Notes under the pieces: generated by a model
The model's database searches: none
What the model was told of the DNA's origin: nothing
Seen by the model: only the letters and a program-made list of their open reading frames with translations
Assembly: GCA_947493995.1 (NCBI GenBank)
Contig: CANLTJ010000009.1
Span: 28,461 to 92,460, forward strand
Origin: an uncultured Arachnia sp.
GTDB taxonomy: Bacteria > Actinomycetota > Actinomycetes > Propionibacteriales > Propionibacteriaceae
DNA: 64,000 nucleotides
Reading direction: 5' to 3'
Part shown: positions 52,494 through 59,481 of the stretch, one piece after another
How the letters are laid out: each line of letters starts with the position of its first letter
Numbering within the stretch: the stretch's first letter is position 1
Translations under genes and position numbers: made by a program

Positions 52494-52570
52494 GGGGCGG
52501 TAGCACAGCCGGTTAGTGCATCGGACTCATAATCTGACGGTCGCGGGTTCGAGCCCCGCCCGCCCCACCA
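52494..52570 (+). tRNA. tRNA with CAT anticodon (probably elongator Met), attB site
   Basis: Acceptor stem GGGGCGG/CCGCCCC, D-arm with GGTTAGTGC, anticodon stem TCGGA/TCTGA around the loop CTCATAA, and T-arm GCGGG-TTCGAGC-CCCGC. The discriminator is A, with an encoded CCA. The CAT anticodon means elongator Met or, if lysidine-modified, Ile2; I favour Met. Its 3' 48 bases are the left attachment site of the integrated element, which supplies the 3' half so that the tRNA stays intact. Confidence 0.93.
52523..52570 (+). repeat. attL, 48-bp direct repeat
   Basis: Identical to 59373-59420. It runs from the anticodon stem through the encoded CCA of the tRNA. The sequence diverges immediately on both sides. 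A further shared block just inside the element, GGGGCCGG followed by TGCTA (52631-52645 here, 59241-59253 at the other end), may be an integrase arm-binding site. Confidence 0.93.
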
Positions 52571-52653
52571 GATGAAACACCGTTTGACTAGGTGTAACGC
52601 TCACTGACAGCGAAGCGGTGGGCCACGTTGGGGGCCGGGTTGCTACGTATCTG

Positions 52654-53823
52654 CTAACTGACTCCCCAAACCGCCCGCGAGAACACGTCAACCGTCGCCG
52701 CATCGTCCTGCGGGATCGCGTCGGCGTACACGTTGAGCGTCACGCTCGGGTCGCGGTGACCGAGCCGCTTCGCGACGACGTGGACGGGCACACCGGCGCG
52801 AAGCAACGTCGTTGCATGGCTGTGGCGGGTGCCGTGGAGGTTCATCGTCGGCAGGCCGAGGCCGTGCTGTGACCGCTTGAACTGCTTCGACATGTAGTCG
52901 GGGTGCATCCGTGTCCCGTCCTCCCACGTGGCCACGAGCCCGCCCGTGTCGTGGTACGCCGGTCCCCATTGCAGACGTTCTGCTGCCTGCTGCCGTCGCC
53001 ATGCACGCAACGCGGCCACGGTGCGGCCGTCCAGGGCAACCTGTCGGTTCTCGTGGTTCTTGGTGTCGCCGGTGACGAGTGTGGAGCCGACGATGACCGT
53101 CGAGGCTTCCACCTTCACGATGCCGGCGTCGAGGTCCACGTTGTCCCACGTCAGCGCGCACAGCTCACCGCGCCGCATACCGGAGGCCAGCGCCAACAGC
53201 CACACAACAGCCCATCGTGTCTCCCCCACGGCGTCGAGGAACACGCGCTGTTGCTCCCCGGTCCACGTGACGTGCGCTGACCGGGTGACTCGTGGTGTCT
53301 TGGAGCCCTCGACGGGGTTGAGGCTCAGGTGTCGCTCGACGACGGCGTCGTTCAGCGCCTTGCGGAGGATCGCCCGTGTGAACTGCACGGAGCGGGGGCT
53401 GAGTGGTTTCCCGTCCTTGCCGCCGGACTCGGCCAGTTGGGCGAAGAACCGGGACAGCCGCATGGGGCCGAGGCTCTGCAACCGCTCGTGACCGATGCCG
53501 GGCTTGATGTATCCGTCGATCTTCTGCCGGTACGACTCCGCCGTCGAGGCTTTCAGCTCCCCGCCGTGGACCTGCAGCCACTGGTCCAGCCATTGGCCGA
53601 CGGTGATGCCGTGCGGGGCGACGTATGTGCCGTCGTGGGAGTCGCTGCGGGCCTTGTCACGTGCCCGCTTGGCCTCTTTGACGCTGGTGAAGCCGCTGAC
53701 CCATCGTGGTTTGCGCTTGCCGGTAGCGGGATCCATCACCCGCACCACGTAGGAGTAGGTGGCGCCGCGCTTGATGATGCCGTCCTTCATCGCCGCCGGC
53801 TTCTCTGCTGGTGCTGTGCTCAT
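52654..53823 (-). CDS. int: Tyrosine site-specific integrase
   Basis: A 389-residue phage-type integrase. An N-terminal arm-binding, AP2-like segment (I-K-R-G-A-T-Y-S-Y-V-V-R, R-W-V-S-G-F-T-S-V-K-E-A) and a SAM-like core-binding domain (T-V-G-Q-W-L-D-Q-W to K-A-L-N-D-A-V) precede the catalytic domain. Catalytic residues are Arg in A-S-G-M-R-R-G-E-L, the H-x-x-R box in H-G-T-R-H-S-H-A-T and Tyr in L-N-V-Y-A-D-A. The start is the ATG at 53823, with GGAAGGA eight bases upstream; it overlaps the repressor stop by four bases, so integrase is co-expressed with the repressor. It recombines the 48-bp site in the adjacent tRNA. Confidence 0.95.
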   Translation of the reverse strand: MSTAPAEKPAAMKDGIIKRGATYSYVVRVMDPATGKRKPRWVSGFTSVKEAKRARDKARSDSHDGTYVAPHGITVGQWLDQWLQVHGGELKASTAESYRQKIDGYIKPGIGHERLQSLGPMRLSRFFAQLAESGGKDGKPLSPRSVQFTRAILRKALNDAVVERHLSLNPVEGSKTPRVTRSAHVTWTGEQQRVFLDAVGETRWAVVWLLALASGMRRGELCALTWDNVDLDAGIVKVEASTVIVGSTLVTGDTKNHENRQVALDGRTVAALRAWRRQQAAERLQWGPAYHDTGGLVATWEDGTRMHPDYMSKQFKRSQHGLGLPTMNLHGTRHSHATTLLRAGVPVHVVAKRLGHRDPSVTLNVYADAIPQDDAATVDVFSRAVWGVS

Positions 53824-54545
53824 GACTGTTGTCCTTCCTCGAACTGCCTTATCTCCGTGTCTTTGGCCTCCAGTGCGGCTAGCGCGTCGCGCCACTCTTC
53901 CGCCCTGGCTTTCCAGCGCTCCGCAGGACCCGTGCGCCCGTCAGCCTCCGCCCACTTCTGTTCCTCCTCGATATCGACGATGGCGCGGCGATGATTCTCC
54001 ATCTCTTCAGCACGGGACGACGCTGAACCTTCCGCTTCTGCACCTAGCCCGATGAGGCCAAGCAACGTCTCCTCTATCAGGTCTCGCGGTGCCGGGTGAA
54101 GCTGTTTATCGTCGGTCCTTCGGTGCACGTGGCCGAGGACATAATCAACGAGTGCGCGCCGCTCATCATCGACCCGGTACATGCTGGCGAGACGTGAGGC
54201 CACCTTGTAAATGGTGCTCGAGGACTCGCGGTAGTCGTTGATGGCCGACGACAGTTCGGTTGCGAGCGCGTCGCCCTCCTGCCTCCAGAACTCATCGAGC
54301 GGCTGAAATATCGCATCGGGTGATATGCCAGCGACGGCGCACAGGGCCGCTATCTCACGGGCGCCGATCTTGGGGCGTGGCTGGCCGGGGACGGTGCCCT
54401 TCTCGATGCGCTGCACAGCGGAGTGACCCATACGGCAACCGTGCTCGGCCATGCGTTCAGCCATCTGGCGGTAGCTGAGCCCGAGGCGTTCCCGTTCGAT
54501 GCGGAACCGTTCCCCGATCTCGTCGTTGCTCGCAAATACCTGCAT
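53820..54545 (-). CDS. XRE-type regulator of the element
   Basis: A 241-residue DNA-binding protein. The N-terminal helix-turn-helix has the XRE pattern (R-F-R-I-E-R-E-R-L-G-L-S-Y-R-Q-M-A-E-R-M, G-H-S-A-V-Q-R-I-E-K-G). The middle resembles no family I know, and the last 60 residues form a Glu/Arg-rich coiled coil likely used for dimerisation. Two adjacent ATGs (54548 and 54545) follow GGGAGG; the second has the better spacing. It faces the excisionase gene across a region with inverted half-sites and probably represses the rightward operon and itself, like a phage immunity repressor. Confidence 0.82.
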   Translation of the reverse strand: MQVFASNDEIGERFRIERERLGLSYRQMAERMAEHGCRMGHSAVQRIEKGTVPGQPRPKIGAREIAALCAVAGISPDAIFQPLDEFWRQEGDALATELSSAINDYRESSSTIYKVASRLASMYRVDDERRALVDYVLGHVHRRTDDKQLHPAPRDLIEETLLGLIGLGAEAEGSASSRAEEMENHRRAIVDIEEEQKWAEADGRTGPAERWKARAEEWRDALAALEAKDTEIRQFEEGQQS

Positions 54546-54562
54546 CATGCCTCCCGTGCCGT

Positions 54563-54612
54563 GGTCCAGAATTGGACCGCTTCTAGTTGTGAGCATACAC
54601 GATCTAGACCAC
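54563..54612. promoter_or_regulatory. Divergent operator region of the element
   Basis: GTGGTCCAGA (54561-54570) and its inverted variant TCTAGACCAC (54603-54612) flank the divergent promoters. The first is part of a perfect GGTCCA-GAAT-TGGACC palindrome (54563-54578). On the minus strand TGACAA, 17 bp and TATGCT form a candidate promoter containing the second half-site. These are likely binding sites of the XRE regulator. Confidence 0.6.
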
Positions 54613-54660
54613 GCTTGTCAGTAACGAGTGCAGCGGGTTGCACCTAGACAGGAGTTCGAC

Positions 54661-54864
54661 ATGACGGAGCAGACAGCCGTAGAAGCGCTGGCGGGCAAGC
54701 TGGTCGCGCCCGTGTGGCCCGACGTTGGGCAAGCACTGGGGCTGTCGAAGGACAGCACTTACCGGGCGGTTCATCGGGGCGATATCCCGAGCCTGCGCGT
54801 GGGCCGTCGGCTGCTGGTGCCGGTTCCGGCGCTGCTGCGCCTGTTGGGCGCTGATGTGTCGTGA
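54661..54864 (+). CDS. xis: Excisionase-like helix-turn-helix protein
   Basis: A 67-residue MerR/HTH_17-type DNA-binding protein: P-D-V-G-Q-A-L-G-L-S-K-D-S-T-Y-R-A-V, then G-D-I-P-S-L-R-V-G-R-R-L-L-V-P, the standard pattern of small excisionases in actinobacterial integrative elements. AGGAG lies six bases before the ATG at 54661; the frame is open further upstream to 54628, but that would lose the ribosome binding site. It is the first gene of the rightward operon, so excision would be induced with replication when repression is lifted. It overlaps the next gene by four bases. Confidence 0.85.
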   Translation: MTEQTAVEALAGKLVAPVWPDVGQALGLSKDSTYRAVHRGDIPSLRVGRRLLVPVPALLRLLGADVS

Positions 54865-55355
54865 CCGCAACGGAATGGAGAAGCCGCCCGCTAGGCACGG
54901 ACGGCGACTCAGGAGAAACACAACGGCAGCGGCAGCTACTGGTCTCCAGTGTACCGCAGGAGGCGCACGTTTCCCCGCTCACGGACGCGCTGTCACAAGT
55001 CGCGGTGCGCATGCTTCAGGAAACCATGGCGGCCGCGCTGCCGTACACGTGGGACCGCAGAGCGGCAACGCTCGAGGCGTGTCGCCCGTCGCCGTCGGAT
55101 AGCCGCGCAGGCTCCGCCGACGTCGAGCGAGATGCACGACTGGCTGAACAAGCCGAGGCATGCCGGAATCACGCCCGGTTCCTGAGGGCCTACCCTTCCG
55201 ACATCTTCGAGATGTTCAGCGACGACGTGCTCACCATGATGGGCGAGGAACGCATCTTCCTGGAGCGTGAGTGCCCGCAGGTGGTGCGTGCTGGGAAGGA
55301 TCTCGTGCGCGAGTCGCAGGACGTGCTCGACCTGCTGCGGGGGGTGGCTGTCTGA
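54861..55355 (+). CDS. Element protein of unknown function (164 aa)
   Basis: A 164-residue acidic protein starting at a GTG that overlaps the xis stop (GTGA). The first 40 residues are low-complexity; the rest is predicted helical (T-D-A-L-S-Q-V-A-V-R-M-L-Q-E-T-M, E-R-D-A-R-L-A-E-Q-A-E-A-C-R-N-H-A-R-F-L). I recognise no family. Its place between xis and the ATPase suggests a replication accessory or antirepressor, without further evidence. Confidence 0.65.
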   Translation: MTATEWRSRPLGTDGDSGETQRQRQLLVSSVPQEAHVSPLTDALSQVAVRMLQETMAAALPYTWDRRAATLEACRPSPSDSRAGSADVERDARLAEQAEACRNHARFLRAYPSDIFEMFSDDVLTMMGEERIFLERECPQVVRAGKDLVRESQDVLDLLRGVAV

Positions 55356-56671
55356 TGGAAGATATTGACCTTGGGAACAGTGGCATCGAGCTGACCCCGC
55401 TCGACGGCCACGACGGCGCGCCCACCGTCGGGATGGGTGGCTTCGAGCCCATCGACCTGACCGCCTACGCCACCGGCACCTACGTGCAGCTGGAGGCCGA
55501 GATCATGCCTCGCACGGATGGTGTGTGCCTGCTGTACCCCGGCAAGGTTCACGCGTTCAACGGTGAGCCCGAGTCTGGTAAGTCCATGGCGGCTCAATGG
55601 GCTGTTGCTGGGGACCTCAAGGACGGACGAGACTGTCTTGTCCTCGACTACGAGTCAGACCCTCAGAGCTACGTCGGGCGCCTACGAGAGATGGGCGTGG
55701 ATGCTGCTGCCATCATCGAGCACCTTGTCTACATCAATCCCGAGGGTGACCCCGTGGGTGACCATGTTGCACGGGCGGCGCTGTATGACGTGGTGAACTC
55801 CCGCGACTTCACCATTGCTGTGTTCGATGGCATGACGGAGGCTCTGGCGTTGTCTGGCTTGTCCACGAACAACAACGATGAGGTGACCTTGTGGCACCGT
55901 CTGACGGCACGTGCACCGGCTCGCCAAGGTGCTGCGGTGATTGTGGTGGATCACGTCACCAAGTCAGCTGAGAATCGTGGCCGGTTTGGTATCGGCGCCC
56001 AGGCGAAGCTGTCCGCCATCACTGGGGCGGCGTGTCTTGTGGAGGTCACGAAACCTATGGGGCGTGGACTGACCGGTGAAATAACGCTCAAGATCGCCAA
56101 GGATCGCCCCGGCTACCTCCGGGGGCATGCGGGCACCTACAACGCGTCCAGCAGGCTCCAGGAGGTCGCAAGGATCACGGTGGACGGCACAACCCCCGGC
56201 GCTATCGCCATGACCATCAATCCTCCTCACGATGGCTCTGTGGGTGACTTCCGTCCCACCACGATCATGGGCTATGTCCTCGATGCTCTGGAGGTTGCTG
56301 GTGAGCCGTTGAGTTTCAACAAGCTCAAGAGTCAGGTGAAGGGGAAAGAGCAGTACATCAAGCAGGCTGTTGATCTGCTTGTCGCTGACGACAAGATCAC
56401 CGTCGAGTCTGGACCCCGGAATTCGACGATGCATGCACTGGTGACCGACTCCCCGAAGACGGAGACGCTGAGTGGCGCCTTGACCGTCTCCACCGTCTCC
56501 CTCCTAACAGATGGAGGGGAGGGAGACGGTGGGGACCGACTCCCGGCGTCAGTGGGGAGACAGTGGGGAGACAGTGAGGAATCGTGCGCCGTCTGCGGTT
56601 TCCCGCTGCCCGCTTCCATCACGGCTGACGGGCACACAACCCACCCCAACTGCGAACAGGAGACGACGTGA
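55355..56671 (+). CDS. AAA/RecA-fold ATPase, RepA-like replication protein
   Basis: A 438-residue ATPase. Walker A is G-E-P-E-S-G-K-S (70-77) and Walker B is T-I-A-V-F-D (153-158), with V-V-D-H-V-T-K as a sensor region near 197-203. This fits the AAA_25/RepA-type DnaB-family helicases of plasmids and satellites. A winged-helix-like segment (about 305-360) and a C-terminal zinc-ribbon-like C-x-x-C, C cluster follow. The ATG at 55355 shares one base with the upstream stop. The codons for the linker near residues 378-410 contain an unusual palindrome and 11-bp direct repeats that look like an origin. It probably unwinds or loads helicase at the element's own origin. Confidence 0.8.
   Translation: MEDIDLGNSGIELTPLDGHDGAPTVGMGGFEPIDLTAYATGTYVQLEAEIMPRTDGVCLLYPGKVHAFNGEPESGKSMAAQWAVAGDLKDGRDCLVLDYESDPQSYVGRLREMGVDAAAIIEHLVYINPEGDPVGDHVARAALYDVVNSRDFTIAVFDGMTEALALSGLSTNNNDEVTLWHRLTARAPARQGAAVIVVDHVTKSAENRGRFGIGAQAKLSAITGAACLVEVTKPMGRGLTGEITLKIAKDRPGYLRGHAGTYNASSRLQEVARITVDGTTPGAIAMTINPPHDGSVGDFRPTTIMGYVLDALEVAGEPLSFNKLKSQVKGKEQYIKQAVDLLVADDKITVESGPRNSTMHALVTDSPKTETLSGALTVSTVSLLTDGGEGDGGDRLPASVGRQWGDSEESCAVCGFPLPASITADGHTTHPNCEQETT
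56490..56582. other. Candidate replication origin within the ATPase gene
   Basis: CCACCGTCTCCCTCC (56490-56504) has an exact inverted copy at 56518-56532, separated by 13 bases. Then CAGTGGGGAGA occurs twice head to tail (56550-56560, 56561-56571), followed by a partial third (CAGTGAGGA). The 11-bp period breaks the reading frame, so the repeats are not explained by protein repeats. Iterons next to a palindrome in or beside a rep gene are typical of plasmid and satellite origins. Confidence 0.5.
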
Positions 56672-56937
56672 ACAAGACATTGCGACCCCTCGACCCCGCC
56701 AACTTTCGGGAGCCGATGCGTACCGCCATCCGATGGCACCTTCTCCTCACCGAGGCAGACGCTCTATCTCGTGCGGCCGGGCTCGGGCTCGCCAGTGTGT
56801 GGGCGCACGTCCACCGCAACGACTACGAGGCGGCGAGTGTCACCTTGGCGGAGGTCATCGACGACATTCGTCGCATCGACCCCCACGCCATCAAGACGAT
56901 GCGTGAACTCATGCACGGACTCGAGGAGATGGCATGA
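56668..56937 (+). CDS. Small element protein (89 aa)
   Basis: An 89-residue, mostly helical protein starting at a GTG that overlaps the ATPase stop by four bases. Segments such as R-T-A-I-R-W-H-L-L-L-T-E-A-D-A-L-S-R-A-A and E-V-I-D-D-I-R-R-I-D-P-H-A-I-K-T-M suggest a compact helical bundle. No family recognised. Coupled translation on both sides supports it as a real gene. Confidence 0.65.
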   Translation: MNKTLRPLDPANFREPMRTAIRWHLLLTEADALSRAAGLGLASVWAHVHRNDYEAASVTLAEVIDDIRRIDPHAIKTMRELMHGLEEMA

Positions 56938-57089
56938 CCGCCGCCGATCATCACCTACTCATCGTCCACGGCCCGGGCTGTGGGAGACCAGCACCAGAAC
57001 TCAGACTGTCCTGGACAAACCACCCACAAGTTTGGTGCCCGTCGTGTGGCAGGTACGCGGACGTGCCCGTCGAGGAGGATCCCCGATGA
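56934..57089 (+). CDS. 51-residue Cys-containing element protein
   Basis: A short frame of 51 codons beginning M-T-A-A-D-H-H-L and ending E-E-D-P-R. It has three cysteines, including a C-P-S-C knuckle, and an N-terminal H-H, so it may be a small zinc-ribbon-like protein. Its ATG overlaps the upstream stop (ATGA), and its own stop overlaps the WhiB start (ATGA). That chain of overlaps is the main evidence that it is translated. Confidence 0.6.
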   Translation: MTAADHHLLIVHGPGCGRPAPELRLSWTNHPQVWCPSCGRYADVPVEEDPR

Positions 57090-57538
57090 GTAGCGCCGAC
57101 ATCTGGAAGAGCTTGCCGGGCTACCCGAAGCCGTGGAAGCAACCCAAGCTCTCTGAGTTCGGGACCCTGGACGGAGGGAAGGGGCTCATCCCGTCCGACA
57201 CCGGACCCCTCCACCAGCTCACTGCTGCCGTCCAGGCGCTGCCGGGGCCGCTGCCCTGCACCGAAGGTCACCCCTTGTCCGACGACGCGGCAGAGAGGCG
57301 CACAGTGGCGGAAACCATGTGCCCTGACTGCCCCGTCCAACCACTGTGCCGCGCCGCCGGCGAAAACGAGACATTCGGCGTCTGGGGAGGCATCGACCAG
57401 ACCCAACGTGCACGCGGTGGCAGTAGCAACGACGTAGCAGACCCCCATCTGACAAGGGCAAACACTGCCGGTATCGGATACCCAATCCGGCGTGCCGAAC
57501 CGGCCGAATCACGAAACGAGCAGGAGGCTCGATCATGA
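57086..57538 (+). CDS. whiB: WhiB-family iron-sulfur regulator of the element
   Basis: A 150-residue WhiB-like protein. The four cluster cysteines are C58, C79, C82 and C88 (C-x20-C-x2-C-x5-C), and the G-V-W-G-G turn (98-102) follows at the usual distance. WhiB proteins bind a 4Fe-4S cluster and act with the primary sigma factor; actinophages carry versions that interfere with host WhiB regulators. The N-terminal 50 residues (W-K-S-L-P-G-Y-P-K-P-W-K) and C-terminal 45 residues are unlike chromosomal WhiBs. The C-terminal tail after G-V-W-G-G lacks a clear basic AT-hook-like stretch. The ATG is coupled to the upstream stop, and AGGAGG lies ten bases before it. Confidence 0.85.
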   Translation: MSSADIWKSLPGYPKPWKQPKLSEFGTLDGGKGLIPSDTGPLHQLTAAVQALPGPLPCTEGHPLSDDAAERRTVAETMCPDCPVQPLCRAAGENETFGVWGGIDQTQRARGGSSNDVADPHLTRANTAGIGYPIRRAEPAESRNEQEARS

Positions 57539-58104
57539 CCGACGATGACCGCAACCGATGCGGAGCCAAGACAGCCAGCGGAGAGCCATGCAAGAAGTAT
57601 CCCGTGACGGGTGGGACCAGATGTGTAAAACACGGAGGCTCCAGCCCCCAAGCGATCGCGGCCGCGAAGAAGCGCACCGTCGCCGCGAGGCTGCACGCCG
57701 AGGTGGCCCGACGTGGATATGAGCCCGTCACGAATCCGGCCCTCTTGCTCGCCAGAGTCGCCGGAGAGGCCGAAGCGTTCAAGGACGCGGCCAAGGACCG
57801 CATGGACCGACTGAGTAGCTGGGAGAGCATCAACAATTTCGGGACCGAAGCCGTGGCGCCCATCGTCACCGTCTACGCGGCAGCCCTCCGAGACGTTGCC
57901 CAGGTCGCTGAACGACTCTGGAAATTGGGGCTCGACCATAAAGCCCTTGCCATGGAAGCTGAGCGACCATCACACGAGCAAGCGCAGGTGCTATCCCGGA
58001 TAATTGATGCTGCGGTGGCCGCCGCTGACCTGAGCGACGACCAGATGACACGGTTCCGAACCGGACTCGCCACTGCACTCCAAACAGAAGGGCTTATCCA
58101 ATGA
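57535..58104 (+). CDS. Terminase small subunit-like protein with zinc-binding N-terminus
   Basis: A 189-residue protein. The N-terminus has C9, C19, C30 and H33 in R-C-G-A-K-T-x-x-G-x-P-C and R-C-V-K-H-G-G-S-S-P, a pattern I know from actinophage proteins near small terminase genes. The rest is helical with a coiled-coil tendency. No large terminase follows, so if it has a packaging role it would have to redirect a helper phage's motor, as satellite small terminases do. That is speculation; the domain could instead be a generic phage zinc finger. Its ATG overlaps the WhiB stop by four bases. Confidence 0.6.
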   Translation: MTDDDRNRCGAKTASGEPCKKYPVTGGTRCVKHGGSSPQAIAAAKKRTVAARLHAEVARRGYEPVTNPALLLARVAGEAEAFKDAAKDRMDRLSSWESINNFGTEAVAPIVTVYAAALRDVAQVAERLWKLGLDHKALAMEAERPSHEQAQVLSRIIDAAVAAADLSDDQMTRFRTGLATALQTEGLIQ

Positions 58105-58340
58105 CTACTTCCAAGGGTCCAAAGAAACCTGACCCATCCAAGGGTCCACGCGAGTTTCCTCACTGGCCGGACGGTCCATTTGGACGCGCTGACGGGCTTC
58201 TAGGTGAGTCGGGCTTGACCATCGAGGAGGCACTCGAACAGCTCGCTGAGGAGCGGGCAGCGCTGGAGGAATTCAAGACTTCCCGGGGCATCCCGTCCCG
58301 GGGCAAAACAAGGAGTAGAAACGATGATGGCAAAGACTGA
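58101..58340 (+). CDS. Small charged element protein (79 aa)
   Basis: A 79-residue protein with a Lys/Pro/Gly-rich N-terminus containing a short repeat (S-K-G-P in K-G-P-K-K-P and S-K-G-P-R-E), a helical middle (I-E-E-A-L-E-Q-L-A-E-E-R-A-A-L-E-E-F) and a basic tail. No family recognised. It overlaps its neighbours by 4 and 17 bases. The layout resembles small scaffold or adaptor proteins, but nothing proves this. Confidence 0.6.
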   Translation: MTTSKGPKKPDPSKGPREFPHWPDGPFGRADGLLGESGLTIEEALEQLAEERAALEEFKTSRGIPSRGKTRSRNDDGKD

Positions 58341-59139
58341 TGGATTGACTGTCGCTGATGTTGTGACGCAGGCGAAGACAGCACGGGTTGATGTGCGCGT
58401 GCTTCAGGTTGTGGAGGCTGCCGGGGCTGTCGTGCCGGTGCAGCTACTCCAGGACTTGCAGGACCCGCTCACGGCGCTGGTGAGGTGTCGTGAGCTGATC
58501 GAGCACGTGCCCGGCAAGCCCTCGATGGCGGACATGCTGGCCGACGATTGGCGCGAGGTGTGTTTCCGTGCCGTGACGGCCGGTGAGGTCGCTTCCCGTG
58601 CCCGCCAAATAACAGCGGAGGCAACCAAGGAAGCTGAGGGGAAGGTGCGTGGTGTGCTGCACGGCCACCGTGAGGCCCTTGTGGAGGCCGTCGAGAAGGT
58701 GTTCTCGGAGCATGCGGACTGGTTCGTCAACACCGACGGCGATGACCTGTTGCCGCCGGAGGCCAGGCAGCGGACGGCGATGGTGCAGGCGGTGGCGCAG
58801 GCACGAAAGGCGGCCGTCGGTCTGGGGCCCAAGGCTGTTGGGGACCGGAACTACCCGAACCCGCTGGCCGAGTGGACCGCGTGGTACAGCTTCGACCAGA
58901 AGTCTCTGGGGAAGCTGCGGGAGGTGTGTGGTCCGTCGTGGTCGCTGCGTCGGGGATGGGGTTTCCATGAGGCGGCTCAGCATGCCGGGGGTGTGCCGCG
59001 TCTGGCACGTTCGGGCCGTGAGGCTCAGGAGTTGGCGGAGGCGCTGGAGGCGGGCGGCAGGTCGCCGCGTGTCCCTGACCCTCAGGACGTGAAGGCTGCC
59101 GGATACGCTGCCGAGTACTTCGCCGGGATGGTCCGATAG
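58324..59139 (+). CDS. Last gene of the element operon, unknown function (271 aa)
   Basis: A 271-residue soluble protein, largely helical (E-V-A-S-R-A-R-Q-I-T-A-E-A-T-K-E-A-E-G, H-R-E-A-L-V-E-A-V-E-K-V-F), with a Trp/Tyr-rich middle (L-A-E-W-T-A-W-Y-S-F-D). No family recognised; it is reminiscent of hypothetical proteins upstream of actinophage structural genes. AAGGAG lies eight bases before the ATG at 58324. It ends 20 bp before the terminator. Position at the end of the operon is where satellites often carry cargo, so a phage-interference or defence role is possible but unsupported. Confidence 0.65.
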   Translation: MMAKTDGLTVADVVTQAKTARVDVRVLQVVEAAGAVVPVQLLQDLQDPLTALVRCRELIEHVPGKPSMADMLADDWREVCFRAVTAGEVASRARQITAEATKEAEGKVRGVLHGHREALVEAVEKVFSEHADWFVNTDGDDLLPPEARQRTAMVQAVAQARKAAVGLGPKAVGDRNYPNPLAEWTAWYSFDQKSLGKLREVCGPSWSLRRGWGFHEAAQHAGGVPRLARSGREAQELAEALEAGGRSPRVPDPQDVKAAGYAAEYFAGMVR

Positions 59140-59159
59140 AGGATCCCCTGCTCGATGTC

Positions 59160-59189
59160 GGACCCCCGCCCCGTCTGGGGTGGGGGTCC
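59160..59189 (+). terminator. Terminator of the element's rightward operon
   Basis: A 13-bp stem (GGACCCCCGCCCC with GGGGTGGGGGTCC, one G-T wobble) with a four-base loop, followed by TTT, 20 bases after the last element gene. Bases 59190-59372 hold no gene. AACCGG-A-CCGGTT (59345-59357) is a palindrome just before attR, and the arm-like block GGGGCCGG-TGCTA lies at 59241-59253. Confidence 0.9.
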
Positions 59190-59372
59190 TTTCATGTCCT
59201 CGCACCATGGGGAAGGTGCTCGACGACGGCGCTCCGCACGGGGGCCGGTGCTAACGGTTCTGCTACGCAACCCCCCATTACGGGCCACAACTGGGCCGGA
59301 TTGCCCACGGTGACAGGGGCCGGTTTCACGCTCAGACAGGCCGGAACCGGACCGGTTCGGATGGACGGGCTG

Positions 59373-59420
59373 GGACTCATAATCTGACGGTCGCGGGTTC
59401 GAGCCCCGCCCGCCCCACCA
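59373..59420 (+). repeat. attR, 48-bp direct repeat
   Basis: Perfect copy of the tRNA 3' part at 52523-52570, including CCA, but without the 5' half, so no second tRNA is formed. It marks the right end of the element. The chromosome resumes with the MarP-like gene. Confidence 0.93.
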
Positions 59421-59481
59421 ACCTGACCGGTTCAACCCTCGCCCGGGACGTGGCGAGTCAAGACACTGATCCGAGGGAAGC

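Larger units (their letters stand above)
52523..59420. mobile_element. 6.85-kb tRNA-integrated satellite-like element
   Basis: The element is bounded by the 48-bp att repeat. It has two divergent transcription units around an operator region at 54546-54660. Leftward are a repressor and an integrase. Rightward are nine genes whose starts and stops overlap by 1 to 17 bases, from excisionase to the last hypothetical. A terminator at 59160 closes the rightward unit. It has integration, control and replication-like genes plus a protein with a terminase-small-subunit-like N-terminus. There is no portal, capsid, tail, lysis, large terminase, FtsK/TraB or relaxase gene. This is the gene content expected of a phage-parasitic island or a mini integrative plasmid rather than a prophage or conjugative element. 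Confidence 0.88.

Noticed and set aside
58324..59139. Anti-phage defence cargo at the end of the element operon
   Set aside because: Position is suggestive, but the sequence shows no nuclease, protease, TIR, NTPase or toxin motif, so it is left as unknown.
52523..59420. pSAM2-type conjugative element
   Set aside because: Integrase, excisionase and a Rep-like protein fit, but there is no FtsK/TraB-type transfer gene, spread gene or relaxase.
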